Origin: Psychrobacter raelei
GTDB taxonomy: Bacteria; Pseudomonadota; Gammaproteobacteria; Pseudomonadales; Moraxellaceae
Assembly (NCBI RefSeq): GCF_022631235.3
Contig: NZ_CP093310.2
Span: 1,922,001 to 1,986,000 of the forward strand
Reading direction: 5' to 3'
Length of the DNA stretch: 64,000 bases
The position numbers were made by a program, and so were the translations under genes. The notes below the pieces were generated by a model that was not told the origin of the DNA, did no database searches, and worked only from the letters and a program-made list of their open reading frames with translations. Of the stretch, positions 55,270 to 64,000 are shown piece by piece. Every line of letters begins with the position of its first letter. Position 1 is the stretch's first letter.

Positions 55270-56601
55270 CTACTGATGAGGCAGCGGGTCTACTTTGGGT
55301 CTTGCGCCATTTTCAAACAGCTCAATGAGCTCCTCTCTTAGCTGAGCACGCTGCTCATCACTTAAAGGATTGGCATTGCCTTCTGGTGACTCTAAATAAA
55401 GCTCAGGGTCGTCATTGGACATGGGCATCTGAGGTGGCACAACTTCAGTCTGAGTTGGACGCTCCGCGAGGGTGATATCGATGTTCATATTCTTTGAATT
55501 ACGCAGCACTTGTACCTTAAGGGTATCATGCGGCATCTTTCTGGCCACATGCTGAATAAGGCGATTAGAGTCAGTCATCTCAACGCCATCGATAGATAAA
55601 ATCACATCCCCAACTTTTAGGCCACTTTTGGCGGCAGGGCTACCGGCAATGATATTACGCACCACCACCCCTGTGGTATTATCAATTTGTGAAGGATCAC
55701 GCAGCTGAGATAATACTTCTATACCCAGCCAGCCACGACTGACCTTACCATCTTTGATAATGGCATTCATCACCTGCTCAACCAAAGCCGTTGGAATAGC
55801 AAAGCCAATCCCCATTGAGCCGCCTGAGCGCGAGAAGATAAGGGTGTTAATACCCACTAATTCGCCTCGAGCATCTACCAATGCCCCGCCGGAGTTACCT
55901 GGGTTAATAGCAGCATCCGTCTGAATGAAGTCTTCATAAGTATTGACGCCAAGACCGGTACGACCTGTGGCTGAGATAATGCCTTGGGTAACGGTCTGAC
56001 CCACACCAAAGGGGTTACCAATGGCCAAAGCCACATCGCCCACTTCAATAGGCAGCTCTCTAAACGCTAATGGCTCAAGACCACTCATGTCGACTTTAAT
56101 CACTGCCAAATCACTGTCAGGATCAGTGCCCACAACCTTGGCCACCGCTTTGCGGCCGTCATTCAATGCCACCACAATCTCATCGGCTTGGGCAATCACG
56201 TGGGCATTGGTGACAATATAGCCATCGGTTGAGACGATAACCCCTGAACCTAGATTGGTCTCTTGGCCGGCTTGTGGCGTTTGGCCATGAAACTCGTAAA
56301 AACGACGCAATACGGGGTCGTTCATATAAGGATTTTGTACAATTTGGGTCGTATAGATATTCACCACAGAGCGAGAGGCTCTTGCCACGGCATTGTGATA
56401 AGAGGTGACCGGCTCCGGTCTATCTGACACGCGGCCATTATTGAGCGGAATAGAGGTGGTCTCGCTACGAGGCGGCTCCCAAGCACTTTGTTGGCGGGTT
56501 TTTTGGTCAATATACACCCAAATAAAAGCCGCTAGAACTGCTATTAGTAATAACCAGGGTAGAACTTTCCAAATAATATTTGTTTTTGATGATGCAGACA
56601 T
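55270..56601 (-). CDS. Trypsin-like serine protease with one PDZ domain (DegS/DegQ/AlgW-like)
   Basis: Periplasmic HtrA-family protease. 443 residues from the ATG at 56601, chosen because AGGAG lies 5 nt before it. An N-terminal TM anchor (about 12-35: ILPWLLLIAVLAAFIWVYI-like) is followed by the protease domain: His in YIVTNAHVI, Asp in DPDSDLAVIK, Ser in NPGNSGGAL. One PDZ domain (about 285-375) and a disordered tail follow. A membrane anchor with a single PDZ is the DegS/AlgW layout, which cleaves anti-sigma factors; the tail is longer than in those. Divergent from a NIF3 gene. Confidence 0.9.
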   Translation of the reverse strand: MSASSKTNIIWKVLPWLLLIAVLAAFIWVYIDQKTRQQSAWEPPRSETTSIPLNNGRVSDRPEPVTSYHNAVARASRSVVNIYTTQIVQNPYMNDPVLRRFYEFHGQTPQAGQETNLGSGVIVSTDGYIVTNAHVIAQADEIVVALNDGRKAVAKVVGTDPDSDLAVIKVDMSGLEPLAFRELPIEVGDVALAIGNPFGVGQTVTQGIISATGRTGLGVNTYEDFIQTDAAINPGNSGGALVDARGELVGINTLIFSRSGGSMGIGFAIPTALVEQVMNAIIKDGKVSRGWLGIEVLSQLRDPSQIDNTTGVVVRNIIAGSPAAKSGLKVGDVILSIDGVEMTDSNRLIQHVARKMPHDTLKVQVLRNSKNMNIDITLAERPTQTEVVPPQMPMSNDDPELYLESPEGNANPLSDEQRAQLREELIELFENGARPKVDPLPHQ

Positions 56602-56910
56602 GTCACTCCTCGATGCTCTCAACTTGGCACAGCCGGCAAACCTGTTTATCCTACCCCCTACTTTAGATGAGCAGTAAAAAATGTCTGAACTCAGTAGGTT
56701 TACCGCATATGTTGGCGTTGCTATAGTTTAATTATTTAATTGCATACCAATAAATAGCTATTAGTTTAACATTTGTTAGGCTATTACTGGGAAACCTCTC
56801 TGCTATTTTGCAACATATATTGTTCAGTTCCTGTTACTTGCCGGCCATATCTTATACACTGGCCACCTCTTATTGCTATCGCTTATGTATCTTTATTTAG
56901 GAGACTTACT

Positions 56911-57717
56911 ATGACTCAATCCTATGACCCTCAAACAGCGGCTAATATCCCTCAAACGGCTACGATGACCCCATCAGCTTTGGCGCAGTGGTGTGATAAC
57001 TATCTACAAGCAGATGCCTTTAAAGATTACTGCCCAAATGGACTACAAGTCGATGCGGATGCCCCCATCCATAAGATTGTCACCGGAGTGACCGCCACTC
57101 AAAACCTTATCGACGCAGCCATTAGTGAGCAAGCTGATGCCATCTTGGTACATCATGGTTATTTTTGGAAAGGTGAAGATCAGCCGTTAGTGGGCATGAA
57201 GGGCAAGCGTATTCGTAGCTTACTACAAAACAATATCTCACTACTTGCCTATCATTTGCCGTTAGATGCGCACCCTGTGATCGGTAATAACGCCACTTTA
57301 GCCCAGCTATTATCGCTTGAGATTACCGGTGCACTGTATCCTGAAGATAACTATCCTGTGGGCAATATCGCACAGTGTGAGCCTACCTCTATTGAGGACT
57401 TTATAGCGCGAGTCACCACCCAGTTACAGCGTACCCCAACCCACATTGCAGCGGGCAATAAGCTGATTACTAAAGTAGGGCTGTGTACTGGTGGTGCTCA
57501 AGATATGATTGAACAAGCAGCGAAGATGGGCTGTCAGCTTTATATATCAGGAGAGATATCAGAGCGTACCACTCATGCTGCCCGTGAGCTGGGCATTGAT
57601 TATCTAGCCTGCGGTCATCATGCCACAGAGCGAGGAGGCATTAAGGCATTAGGCGAGCTTATTGCACAAACGCACGGTGTACAAGTACGCTTTATCGACG
57701 ATCCTAATCCTGCATAG
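56911..57717 (+). CDS. NIF3-family (DUF34) protein
   Basis: 268 residues from the ATG at 56911, which has AGGAG 8 nt upstream; an upstream in-frame extension lacks one. Metal-binding motifs: LVHHGYFWKG, AYHLPLDAHP, and the C-terminal LACGHHATERGG. The family binds two metal ions and is linked to GTP cyclohydrolase I-type or NAD/dimetal chemistry; the cellular role is not firmly known. Cytoplasmic, monocistronic. Confidence 0.92.
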   Translation: MTQSYDPQTAANIPQTATMTPSALAQWCDNYLQADAFKDYCPNGLQVDADAPIHKIVTGVTATQNLIDAAISEQADAILVHHGYFWKGEDQPLVGMKGKRIRSLLQNNISLLAYHLPLDAHPVIGNNATLAQLLSLEITGALYPEDNYPVGNIAQCEPTSIEDFIARVTTQLQRTPTHIAAGNKLITKVGLCTGGAQDMIEQAAKMGCQLYISGEISERTTHAARELGIDYLACGHHATERGGIKALGELIAQTHGVQVRFIDDPNPA

Positions 57718-57854
57718 TGACTCACTTAAAATTCTTAGTTAAATTGCTGCTTTGATATCATCAAACCTAACCATTCATTTTATAATTCACATCAATAAAA
57801 TATTTTTTAGTATAATAAGCCAACATAAGCTGGGTTTTTAGTGATTTTGGTTCT

Positions 57855-57894
57855 GATATGTGACAGCAATCCATGACAGTGGCTGTCAAATATC
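57855..57894. repeat. Long hairpin downstream of the NIF3 gene
   Basis: GATAT and TGACAG pair with CTGTCA and ATATC: 11 pairs with one mismatch, and a 16-nt loop. Confidence 0.6.
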
Positions 57895-57948
57895 ATTACC
57901 TATTGAGTTATGACTAATAGCCCCCATCTATCTGCTTATCCGTTTCAC

Positions 57949-57982
57949 TTACTGTTTTTTTCAAAGAACAGTAGTTTTTTTT
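57949..57982 (+). terminator. Probable terminator in the gene-free region
   Basis: TTACTGTT/AACAGTAG stem followed by eight T. It is 230 nt after the NIF3 stop and could end that transcript or a small RNA. Confidence 0.7.
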
Positions 57983-58175
57983 AGTTATTTAGCAAACCTC
58001 GTTGCCATATGATCTTAGTGGTTTTGGCTCAGCGGCACAAAGACGGGGAATGCTCTGCAGTGAACTGCCAAATTTTACAAATCATCGCAAGTGCGGATTT
58101 TGATAAGTGGCACTAAGGGTGCTATTAGCCTCCTTAGAGCCGCTCGTCAGTGGCCAGTATATTTCTAAAAGTAAA

Positions 58176-58218
58176 GGACTGACTATCAAGGCAGCTATAG
58201 CGCTTTGACGCTCAGTCC
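58176..58218. repeat. Inverted repeat in the gene-free region
   Basis: GGACTGA (58176-58182) and TCAGTCC (58212-58218), with a 29-nt loop that could itself fold. Confidence 0.4.
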
Positions 58219-58462
58219 TGCCCATTTGATTATACTCGGTTAAAAATCAGCTTGAGATAAGTGGCTTAATTACACGACTTAAAACGATCAGGCCTAAAGG
58301 TTAAGTTTTTAGGTCCGAATCAGTCCGGCTTGATAGGCATTGACTCACTATGCCAGATGCGGGACAAGTTGTAATTTGCCACAAGTGGGTTTTTACTATC
58401 GCCTGCCCTTATTAGGTAAGCTTTAGGCTAAAGCCGGCTTTGTCATCGTCTAGCCATAATAA

Positions 58463-58500
58463 GCCTGTACTTGGTAAATTGTACAGGCGGTTTTGTGTTT
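58463..58500 (+). terminator. Terminator-like hairpin in the gene-free region
   Basis: GCCTGTAC/GTACAGGC with a 10-nt loop, followed by GGTTTTGTGTTT. Suggests transcription ends here with no gene upstream since 57717. Confidence 0.55.
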
Positions 58501-58866
58501 TGGTCAGGCTATGATATTTATTCTTGCTGTTTTTAATTCGTCTTGCTAGCAGCCTATTTAACCAAGCTTGTTTTGTTGTTTTTTGAATGTGGTCTTATGC
58601 CATCGCACCAAACAACCGCCCCCTTAGGGCGAAGCGAAGTTAAATCGTTATAGGTCTTATTAAGTGGTTATTTGTGTTTTTGCACCCTTAATCAAACGCT
58701 TAATAGACATCAAAGATAGCGCTATTGTGCAGGATATATTGGTACATACAGATGTCTATTGAGTCACTATAACGCTCGCTGCTCATAGCTGTGGCTTTAA
58801 CGAGACCTTAATACAATGGTGTATTAACCTCTACACAGTATGGATGGTTGGACGAAGGAGACATCC

Positions 58867-60099
58867 ATGCAACGCATCGCCTATAGGTTAAAACGCAAAG
58901 ACAAATCCCATTCAAATCCAGTTGTATCACACCTACCCTCTCAAAGCTTCAAACGCGTTAACCGCTTTGTACCTACCCTGTTTTATACCGCTTTCGGTAC
59001 TAAAAAACCCCTTGCGAGCAAGAAGTTTGCAAAGACCAAGATGCTGGTGCAAATCTCCAGTATTGCGCTACTGTCTTTGCCGGCCAAAAGTTTGACCACC
59101 TCCTTATTTAGCACAGATTCTGTAGCATACGATAAGGTTATGGCGTCAAATACTCTCACCTTAGCCTCAGTCAAAGGTGATAGCACTTATTTTGCGACAG
59201 ATGGCTTTCAGCATGGCTTTGGCTATGACATTGCGCGCAGTTATGCCAATCAATTAGGGGTGACGCTGCAGGTGCAAGATTACCCCAATGAAGCACAAGC
59301 ACTGCAAGCTGTGCGTCAAGGCAAAGCAGATATGGCGCTGACGACAGCCAGTACAAAGCTAACCGAAGATACCGGACTTAGCGCCATTAACATCAGTTGC
59401 GGCTTTGACACCACTTTGGCCACTAATGGGCTACATCCTAAGACCAATTGGGCTTTTCGTAGTAGCAACGACCCGCTTGCCATTAAAGCCAGTGATTTTT
59501 TGTGCGAAAATGGCCAGTTAATCAACACCGCCAAAATTGCCAATTTTTATGATCAGACGTTATTAAAAGACGATTACAATCGCGAGCACTTTGAGCAAGC
59601 GCTCACTGCCAATTTGCCTCATTATAAGTCCTCCTTCCAGCAGCAAGCCGACACTTATGACCATGATTGGCAGCTGCTTGTCGCCATGGGCTATCAAGAG
59701 TCGCATCTGGATGCTAATGCCACCTCACCCACAGGGGTACGCGGGCTTATGATGCTGACCAATAACACCGCCAAAGCCATGGGCGTCTCTGACCGCATCG
59801 ACCCCTATCAGAGCATCGGCGGTGGTGCACGCTACTTAGAACAAATGAAGGCCGAATTTAGGGATGTACCAAACCCAGATAGACTGTGGTTCGCCCTCGC
59901 CTCTTACAACATGGGTCCCAATGCGGTTAAGAGCATCCAAAGCAAAGTGGCTAAGGCCGGACAAGACCCCAAAAGCTGGACCAATGTGTATGCTTATATG
60001 TCCGACCATGCCGCAAGCAACTCACGCTATACCCAGTGCATGCACTATGTGACCAACATTCGCAGCTACTTAGAGTCACTAAAAATGCGCACCGCTTAA
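58867..60099 (+). CDS. Membrane-bound lytic murein transglycosylase, MltF-like
   Basis: 410 residues from the ATG at 58867, chosen for AAGGAG 7 nt upstream. A basic N-terminus and hydrophobic segment (about 58-72, without a lipobox) precede an extracellular solute-binding-like domain (about 95-230: GYDIARSYANQLGVTLQ, QADMALTTAS) and a lytic transglycosylase domain (about 265-390) with catalytic Glu in MGYQESHLDA, TGVRGLMML and ASYNMGPNAV. This two-domain order is that of MltF. The N-terminus lacks the usual lipobox. Confidence 0.88.
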   Translation: MQRIAYRLKRKDKSHSNPVVSHLPSQSFKRVNRFVPTLFYTAFGTKKPLASKKFAKTKMLVQISSIALLSLPAKSLTTSLFSTDSVAYDKVMASNTLTLASVKGDSTYFATDGFQHGFGYDIARSYANQLGVTLQVQDYPNEAQALQAVRQGKADMALTTASTKLTEDTGLSAINISCGFDTTLATNGLHPKTNWAFRSSNDPLAIKASDFLCENGQLINTAKIANFYDQTLLKDDYNREHFEQALTANLPHYKSSFQQQADTYDHDWQLLVAMGYQESHLDANATSPTGVRGLMMLTNNTAKAMGVSDRIDPYQSIGGGARYLEQMKAEFRDVPNPDRLWFALASYNMGPNAVKSIQSKVAKAGQDPKSWTNVYAYMSDHAASNSRYTQCMHYVTNIRSYLESLKMRTA

Positions 60100-60131
60100 C
60101 TGCTTGTCGGCATCACATTAAAAGGTTCACC

Positions 60132-60163
60132 AAAAAAAAGAGCTCACATTGAGCTCTTTTTTT
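60132..60163. terminator. Bidirectional terminator between the two transglycosylase genes
   Basis: A-rich arm with GAGCTC, loop ACATT, GAGCTC and a T-run; convergent genes end on both sides. Confidence 0.93.
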
Positions 60164-60189
60164 ATTCTGCTTTTATTCACCAAGCCATT

Positions 60190-63100
60190 TTATTGAACGG
60201 GTACTTTTAGAGTCTGACCCAGCTGTAGCATAGCTGTGCTACTGATACCGTTTAGCTCAGCGAATTTTTCTGGGGTCATGCCATATTTTTTGGCCAGACC
60301 AATCAAGCTATCTCCTGACTTCACTTTATACGTGGTGGTGGTCGCCGGAATGGTGATTTTTTGACCGATACGTAACTGTGCATTTGAACTTAAGCCATTG
60401 GCGCTGGCCAATTGACTCACACTCAAGCCATTTTGGTTGGCCAAGCCAATTAAAGAATCACCTGATTTAACCGTATAGTTGCCACCTTTACTAGAGACTG
60501 CAGCTGCCGAAGTCGCCGAGCTGCTGGCGCTTGAAGCACGGCTTGAGCTTGACGCAGCGCTTGAGTTGTTGGCCTTGGTATTAGGTACTTTGAGCGTTTG
60601 GCCTACAAATAAACCTGCGGTGGCGCTGATATTATTAGCCGCAGCTAGATCTGCAGTCGATACCCCGTAGTCACGCGCTAAGTTGATTAAGCCATCACCA
60701 GCCTGCACCTTATAGGTACCGGTATAGTTAGGCTTTGATCCCGAGCTCGAACTACTGCTTGAGCTCGAACTGCTGCTTGAACTACTTGCCGATGAGCTTG
60801 CACTACTTGATGACGATGAGCCTGCTCCACTGCCTGGGATGGTAATAACTTGACCGACAAATAGGTTTGAGGTTACCCCCAAGTTATTGGCTTTGGCCAA
60901 ATCAGCGATAGACATATTGTATTTATTAGCCAGTGCTGTGAGCGAATCACCAGACTGTACTTTGTATTTGATACTTTGATTATTTAAGCCACGCGCGACT
61001 TGTTCTTTGGTCACAGGCAGCTTAATCACTTGACCACGCTGTAGCTGAGTGGTGGCTGAGAAGTTATTTATATCCGCAATTTGAGTATGGGCCACACCAA
61101 GCTTACTCGCGATACCAATTAAGCTATCACCAGATTGTACGGTGTAGCGGGTAGTCTCACCCGTATAGCTACTGCTTGAGCTAGAGGTGGCCGGCTTGCT
61201 CGATGAGCTTGAGCTGCTACTGCTCGCTGTGCCTGTAGGAACTGTCAGACGCTGACCGACTAGCAACTGCTCTGTTGGACTTAAGTCATTCATTGCTGCT
61301 AAAGTTGTGACTGGAATATTAAAGCGAGAAGCAAGACCAATTAATCCCTCACCACGCTTCACCGTATACGTCTCTGTTTTGCCTTTATAAACGGCATCTG
61401 AGCTGCTTGAGGCAGCAGGACTGGTGTCAGTGGTTTTGACCATGCCAGGGATTAGCCAGAGCTTCTGACCTGCGCGTAGCTGAGCATTGGTCGATAGACC
61501 GTTATAGCTTGCCAGACGGGATACGTTTAAGCCCACACGGTTGGCCGTACCAATTAAAGTGTCGCCTGGGCGCACAATATAAGTGTTAGGCTGCGCGCCA
61601 CTTTGCGTGGTATCCGGCTTGGCAGAGGCAGAATCTAAAGGCGCAATCGGCTTGGCATTGTATAAATATAAATTGGTGCCCGCAAGTAATGTAGAGTTGG
61701 GGTTAATTTGGTTCCAATCAGCAATATCACGCCAATTTAGACCTGCACGTGAGGCGATATTTACCAAGGTATCACCACGTTTTACGGTATAAACGGTTCG
61801 AGTTCCGGTTGGCTTTGGTGGTGTTACTTGCTGCTGCGAGGCAGTTGGACGATCAAAGCTAATTTTCTTCTCTTCACCGCGTGCCTCTAAAATAGACTGC
61901 TGAGTCTGAATGGCTTCAAGCTTAATATTACCATCCACTGAGCTTACCACCTCGCCCACATCAGGTGACTGCTGGCGAATTTGCTGAGAGATAAACTTCT
62001 TCTCTTCAGCAGATAAAGGCGGCTCTTGAACGATGGTATCGTTACGGGTTAACTGAGCAGAAGTCGTGGGCAGTGTATTTGAACGAGCAAACTCTGACTC
62101 AATGCGCTTTTTCTCACTTTCACTAATGGGCGGCTCTTTAAAGGTTGAGCTTGATGAAACGGTAGGGTTTGGCGCAATATAGCTGCTGTTTTGGGTGGGC
62201 GCACGTGCTTTATTGGCGAACTCAGCCAAGCCTTCAGGCGATTTGGCCAATACCTGATATTGTGAATCTGGAATACTATAAGGGGAGCTGCTACTGCCGC
62301 TGTTACTGGCTAAAATAGTGCCACCATTCCCATTGAGATTACTGATTTTTGAGTCAACCAAGATATTCACTTGGTTTGGAATGATCACTCGGTTTGGACC
62401 TGAGGTATCTACACGGCCGCTGGTCAATGAAGGGTTAAGAGCTTTTAACTCATCATAGCTCACCCCTGTGATTTGTGAGATTTCATTTAGACTGACCCCA
62501 TAGTTGACCGGCACACTTCTAAAATGCTGACGGTTGGCAATGGCAGGCAAATAAATACTATATTGACCCGTGTCTTTCACGATCTGAGCCACGGCCATAA
62601 AACGAGGGACATAGTGCATGGTCTCAGTCGGTAGTGACAACGACCAAAAGTCAGTGGGCAGACCGCGGGCACGGTTGGCATCAATCGCCTTTTGAACTCG
62701 GCCTGGGCCCGCATTATAAGAGGCTAAGGCCAGCTCCCAGCTGCCAAATTGGTTATGCAGCGAGGTCAAGAAGTCATACGCAGCTCGGGTGGATTCAATA
62801 ACGTCACGTCGGCCGTCATAAGTAGGCGTCTGGGTTAGGCCATAGATACGGCCTGTGCTTGGGATAAACTGCCACAAGCCTGCAGCCGCCGCGTTAGAAG
62901 TACCGGTTGGATCGTAGGAGCTCTCAATGACCGGAAGTAGCGCTAGCTCAGTTGGGATATTGCGGCGCTCAGCTTCACGTACCGTGTGGTATAAGTAGCG
63001 ACTGGCACGGGCGGTTAAACGGTTGATATAGTCTTGACGGGTAATAAACCAGTTCTTTTGTGCATCAATACGCTGCTGTTGGCCATAGCCATATTGGCTT

Positions 63101-63429
63101 TGATCGATACGGAAACCGGCACGCATACGGTCCCACAAGTTACCATACTGCTGAATGGCCAACTTGTCATCTTCCACCATTTTCATATCGGTGGCTTCTA
63201 ATAGGTTTTCAAGCTCATCTAAGCTGTCATCGTCCAATAGTGCTGTGCTGTAGCCATCGGTAGCTGGCACATTAGACACCGCTTCGTTTTGTGCCACAGG
63301 GATACGAGTTCCCTGTGCCGTACCACTTTGTAGAGGCGCTGTGTTATTACACCCTGCCAAAATAACAGAGCCTATCGCCACTACTAACGGCAGCTTACAA
63401 AATCGAATGGAGGTTTTTCTAAAGTTCAT
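60190..63429 (-). CDS. mltD: MltD-like lytic transglycosylase with eight C-terminal LysM repeats
   Basis: Cleaves peptidoglycan with formation of 1,6-anhydro ends; the LysM repeats hold it to the wall. 1079 residues from the ATG at 63429; E. coli MltD has 452 residues. Lipobox ILAGC near residue 26. The SLT domain has PVIESSYDPTGTSNAAAAGLW (catalytic Glu), SLALASYNAGPGRVQ and YVPRFMAV. A degenerate LysM (YGVSLNEISQITGVS) is followed by eight clear ones, each starting Y-x-V-x-x-G-(D/E)-x-L, joined by Ser-rich linkers that include a run of more than fifteen Ser near 60735-60800. No strong ribosome site; the upstream frame to 63516 is considered non-native. Confidence 0.93.
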   Translation of the reverse strand: MNFRKTSIRFCKLPLVVAIGSVILAGCNNTAPLQSGTAQGTRIPVAQNEAVSNVPATDGYSTALLDDDSLDELENLLEATDMKMVEDDKLAIQQYGNLWDRMRAGFRIDQSQYGYGQQQRIDAQKNWFITRQDYINRLTARASRYLYHTVREAERRNIPTELALLPVIESSYDPTGTSNAAAAGLWQFIPSTGRIYGLTQTPTYDGRRDVIESTRAAYDFLTSLHNQFGSWELALASYNAGPGRVQKAIDANRARGLPTDFWSLSLPTETMHYVPRFMAVAQIVKDTGQYSIYLPAIANRQHFRSVPVNYGVSLNEISQITGVSYDELKALNPSLTSGRVDTSGPNRVIIPNQVNILVDSKISNLNGNGGTILASNSGSSSSPYSIPDSQYQVLAKSPEGLAEFANKARAPTQNSSYIAPNPTVSSSSTFKEPPISESEKKRIESEFARSNTLPTTSAQLTRNDTIVQEPPLSAEEKKFISQQIRQQSPDVGEVVSSVDGNIKLEAIQTQQSILEARGEEKKISFDRPTASQQQVTPPKPTGTRTVYTVKRGDTLVNIASRAGLNWRDIADWNQINPNSTLLAGTNLYLYNAKPIAPLDSASAKPDTTQSGAQPNTYIVRPGDTLIGTANRVGLNVSRLASYNGLSTNAQLRAGQKLWLIPGMVKTTDTSPAASSSSDAVYKGKTETYTVKRGEGLIGLASRFNIPVTTLAAMNDLSPTEQLLVGQRLTVPTGTASSSSSSSSSKPATSSSSSSYTGETTRYTVQSGDSLIGIASKLGVAHTQIADINNFSATTQLQRGQVIKLPVTKEQVARGLNNQSIKYKVQSGDSLTALANKYNMSIADLAKANNLGVTSNLFVGQVITIPGSGAGSSSSSSASSSASSSSSSSSSSSSSSSGSKPNYTGTYKVQAGDGLINLARDYGVSTADLAAANNISATAGLFVGQTLKVPNTKANNSSAASSSSRASSASSSATSAAAVSSKGGNYTVKSGDSLIGLANQNGLSVSQLASANGLSSNAQLRIGQKITIPATTTTYKVKSGDSLIGLAKKYGMTPEKFAELNGISSTAMLQLGQTLKVPVQ

Positions 63430-63564
63430 GACAATAACAACCCAGTGTAAGAAGTGAAATTTTATTAAGACAATTAGGTATACAATATAATGCGAAAAAG
63501 CTTGCACAAAATACAAACTTTTTCATTACTGCTATTTCATAGCTATCTAGTATGAATTGAGCAG

Positions 63565-64000
63565 CTATTCAATAGTCACTTGTGAGACAGCTCTTAACAG
63601 TACCGCATTATTAGCACCTGATTTGAGCGTCGCTCTTGAGGTGGTGGTCAATACTCTTTTTTGACCATCTCTGACCCAAGTTTCTATCGTTTTAACATCG
63701 GCTTTTGCTTGATCTCCACTGATGACCACATTAGATATATTAATATCATAGGTATAGCTGCTTGATTTTGACCAACTGTCTTGTAACAGCTTTAAATAGG
63801 CCGCTTTATCAAGGCTTGTGGTCTTACCACGGCGAGACAATGAAATTAAGGCTTCATCTGCCACTAAACTTGAGACCAAGCTTAGGTTTTCGCTATTGGC
63901 CGCTTGCTTCATCTGTGCCGCATAGCTTTGCACGGCTGCCTCAGTTAATGGGGCGGCTTGGGCAGCAGTGGCTACCATACTGACCGCGGTGACCATAGCT
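63565..64000 (-). CDS. Secreted protein of unknown function, 5' end beyond window
   Basis: At least 145 residues; the frame remains open to the window edge, so the start lies outside. A signal-peptide-like stretch ends at AQA before APLTEAAVQ. The mature part (YAAQMKQAANSENLSLVSSLVADEALISLSRRG, then two-strand segments YTYDINISNVV, DVKTIETWVRDG, VLTTTSRATL) looks like an NTF2-like or DUF4440-like cone fold, an impression only. Upstream of mltD on the same strand (135 bp). Partial. Confidence 0.7.
   Translation of the reverse strand, partial: AMVTAVSMVATAAQAAPLTEAAVQSYAAQMKQAANSENLSLVSSLVADEALISLSRRGKTTSLDKAAYLKLLQDSWSKSSSYTYDINISNVVISGDQAKADVKTIETWVRDGQKRVLTTTSRATLKSGANNAVLLRAVSQVTIE

Larger units (their letters stand above)
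57718..58866. other. Gene-free structured region between NIF3 and MltF genes
   Basis: 1149 bp with no convincing open reading frame. It contains hairpins at 57855, 57949, 58176 and 58463, two of which look like terminators on the plus strand, and a palindromic CGCCC/GGGCG motif at about 58618. It could host one or more small RNAs. tmRNA, RNase P RNA and 6S RNA signatures were not recognised. Confidence 0.6.

Noticed and set aside
56773..56910. 46-residue N-terminal extension of the NIF3-family protein
   Set aside because: No ribosome site, unusual composition; the ATG at 56911 has AGGAG and fits the family start.
57718..58866. tmRNA, RNase P RNA or 6S RNA in the gene-free region
   Set aside because: I did not see the conserved ends or core motifs of these RNAs on either strand.

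Overview
The window looks like a chromosomal segment of a Moraxellaceae gammaproteobacterium, most likely Psychrobacter. This is an inference from gene content and order (nitrate assimilation locus, tolQRAB, rluD-pgeF next to bamD, dnaG-rpoD, nrdAB-yfaE), moderate A+T content and protein character. No database search was possible. Most of it is ordinary housekeeping sequence. The accessory signals are one insertion sequence, one A+T-rich DUF4062 gene inside the nrd locus, and several structured non-coding stretches.

Layout. 1-2.2 kb: aspA and a small lipoprotein gene. 2.2-16.6 kb: a nitrate assimilation island. On the minus strand the order is transporter (narK/nasA type), PP2C-kinase fusion, FAD oxidoreductase, [IS4-family element], nitrate reductase, siroheme methyltransferase (cobA). 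Divergent on the plus strand is nirB-nirD. The divergent region carries a near-perfect sigma-54 promoter facing the transporter. Nitrate is imported, reduced to nitrite by the molybdenum enzyme fed by the FAD protein, then to ammonium by NirBD, whose siroheme depends on CobA. 16.6-21.0 kb: uvrB, two DUF2059 secreted proteins and an acyl-CoA thioesterase. 21.2-23.0 kb: two identical tRNA-Asn(GTT) and two identical tRNA-Ser(TGA) genes, each with its own promoter and terminator, around a small RHH-like gene. 23.0-28.1 kb: a GAPDH-like enzyme, a PIF1-like helicase, an orphan protein and an MBL-fold hydrolase. 28.3-32.3 kb: proline catabolism, with PutA split into a core enzyme and a separately encoded C-terminal domain. 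32.8-34.1 kb: a purine permease. 34.7-38.8 kb: tolQRAB without pal, followed by a 75-residue lipoprotein gene. 38.8-43.5 kb: flavodoxin-like protein, pgeF, rluD and bamD. 43.7-48.6 kb: dnaG, rpoD and a DUF493 protein. 49.2-55.2 kb: nrdA (with two NrdR boxes), the inserted DUF4062 gene, nrdB and yfaE. 55.3-64 kb: a DegS/DegQ-like protease, a NIF3-family protein, a 1.15-kb gene-free stretch rich in hairpins, an MltF-like transglycosylase, a very large MltD with eight LysM repeats, and a secreted protein cut off by the window edge.

Most promising for follow-up: the DUF4062 gene wedged between nrdA and nrdB, with palindromic repeats on both flanks and an A-B-A'-B' nested inverted repeat downstream; the split PutA; the IS that removed the native nasA start and whose own transposase needs a frameshift at an A8 run; and the kinase-phosphatase fusion in the nitrate operon. 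I saw no CRISPR array, prophage, replication origin or rRNA gene.
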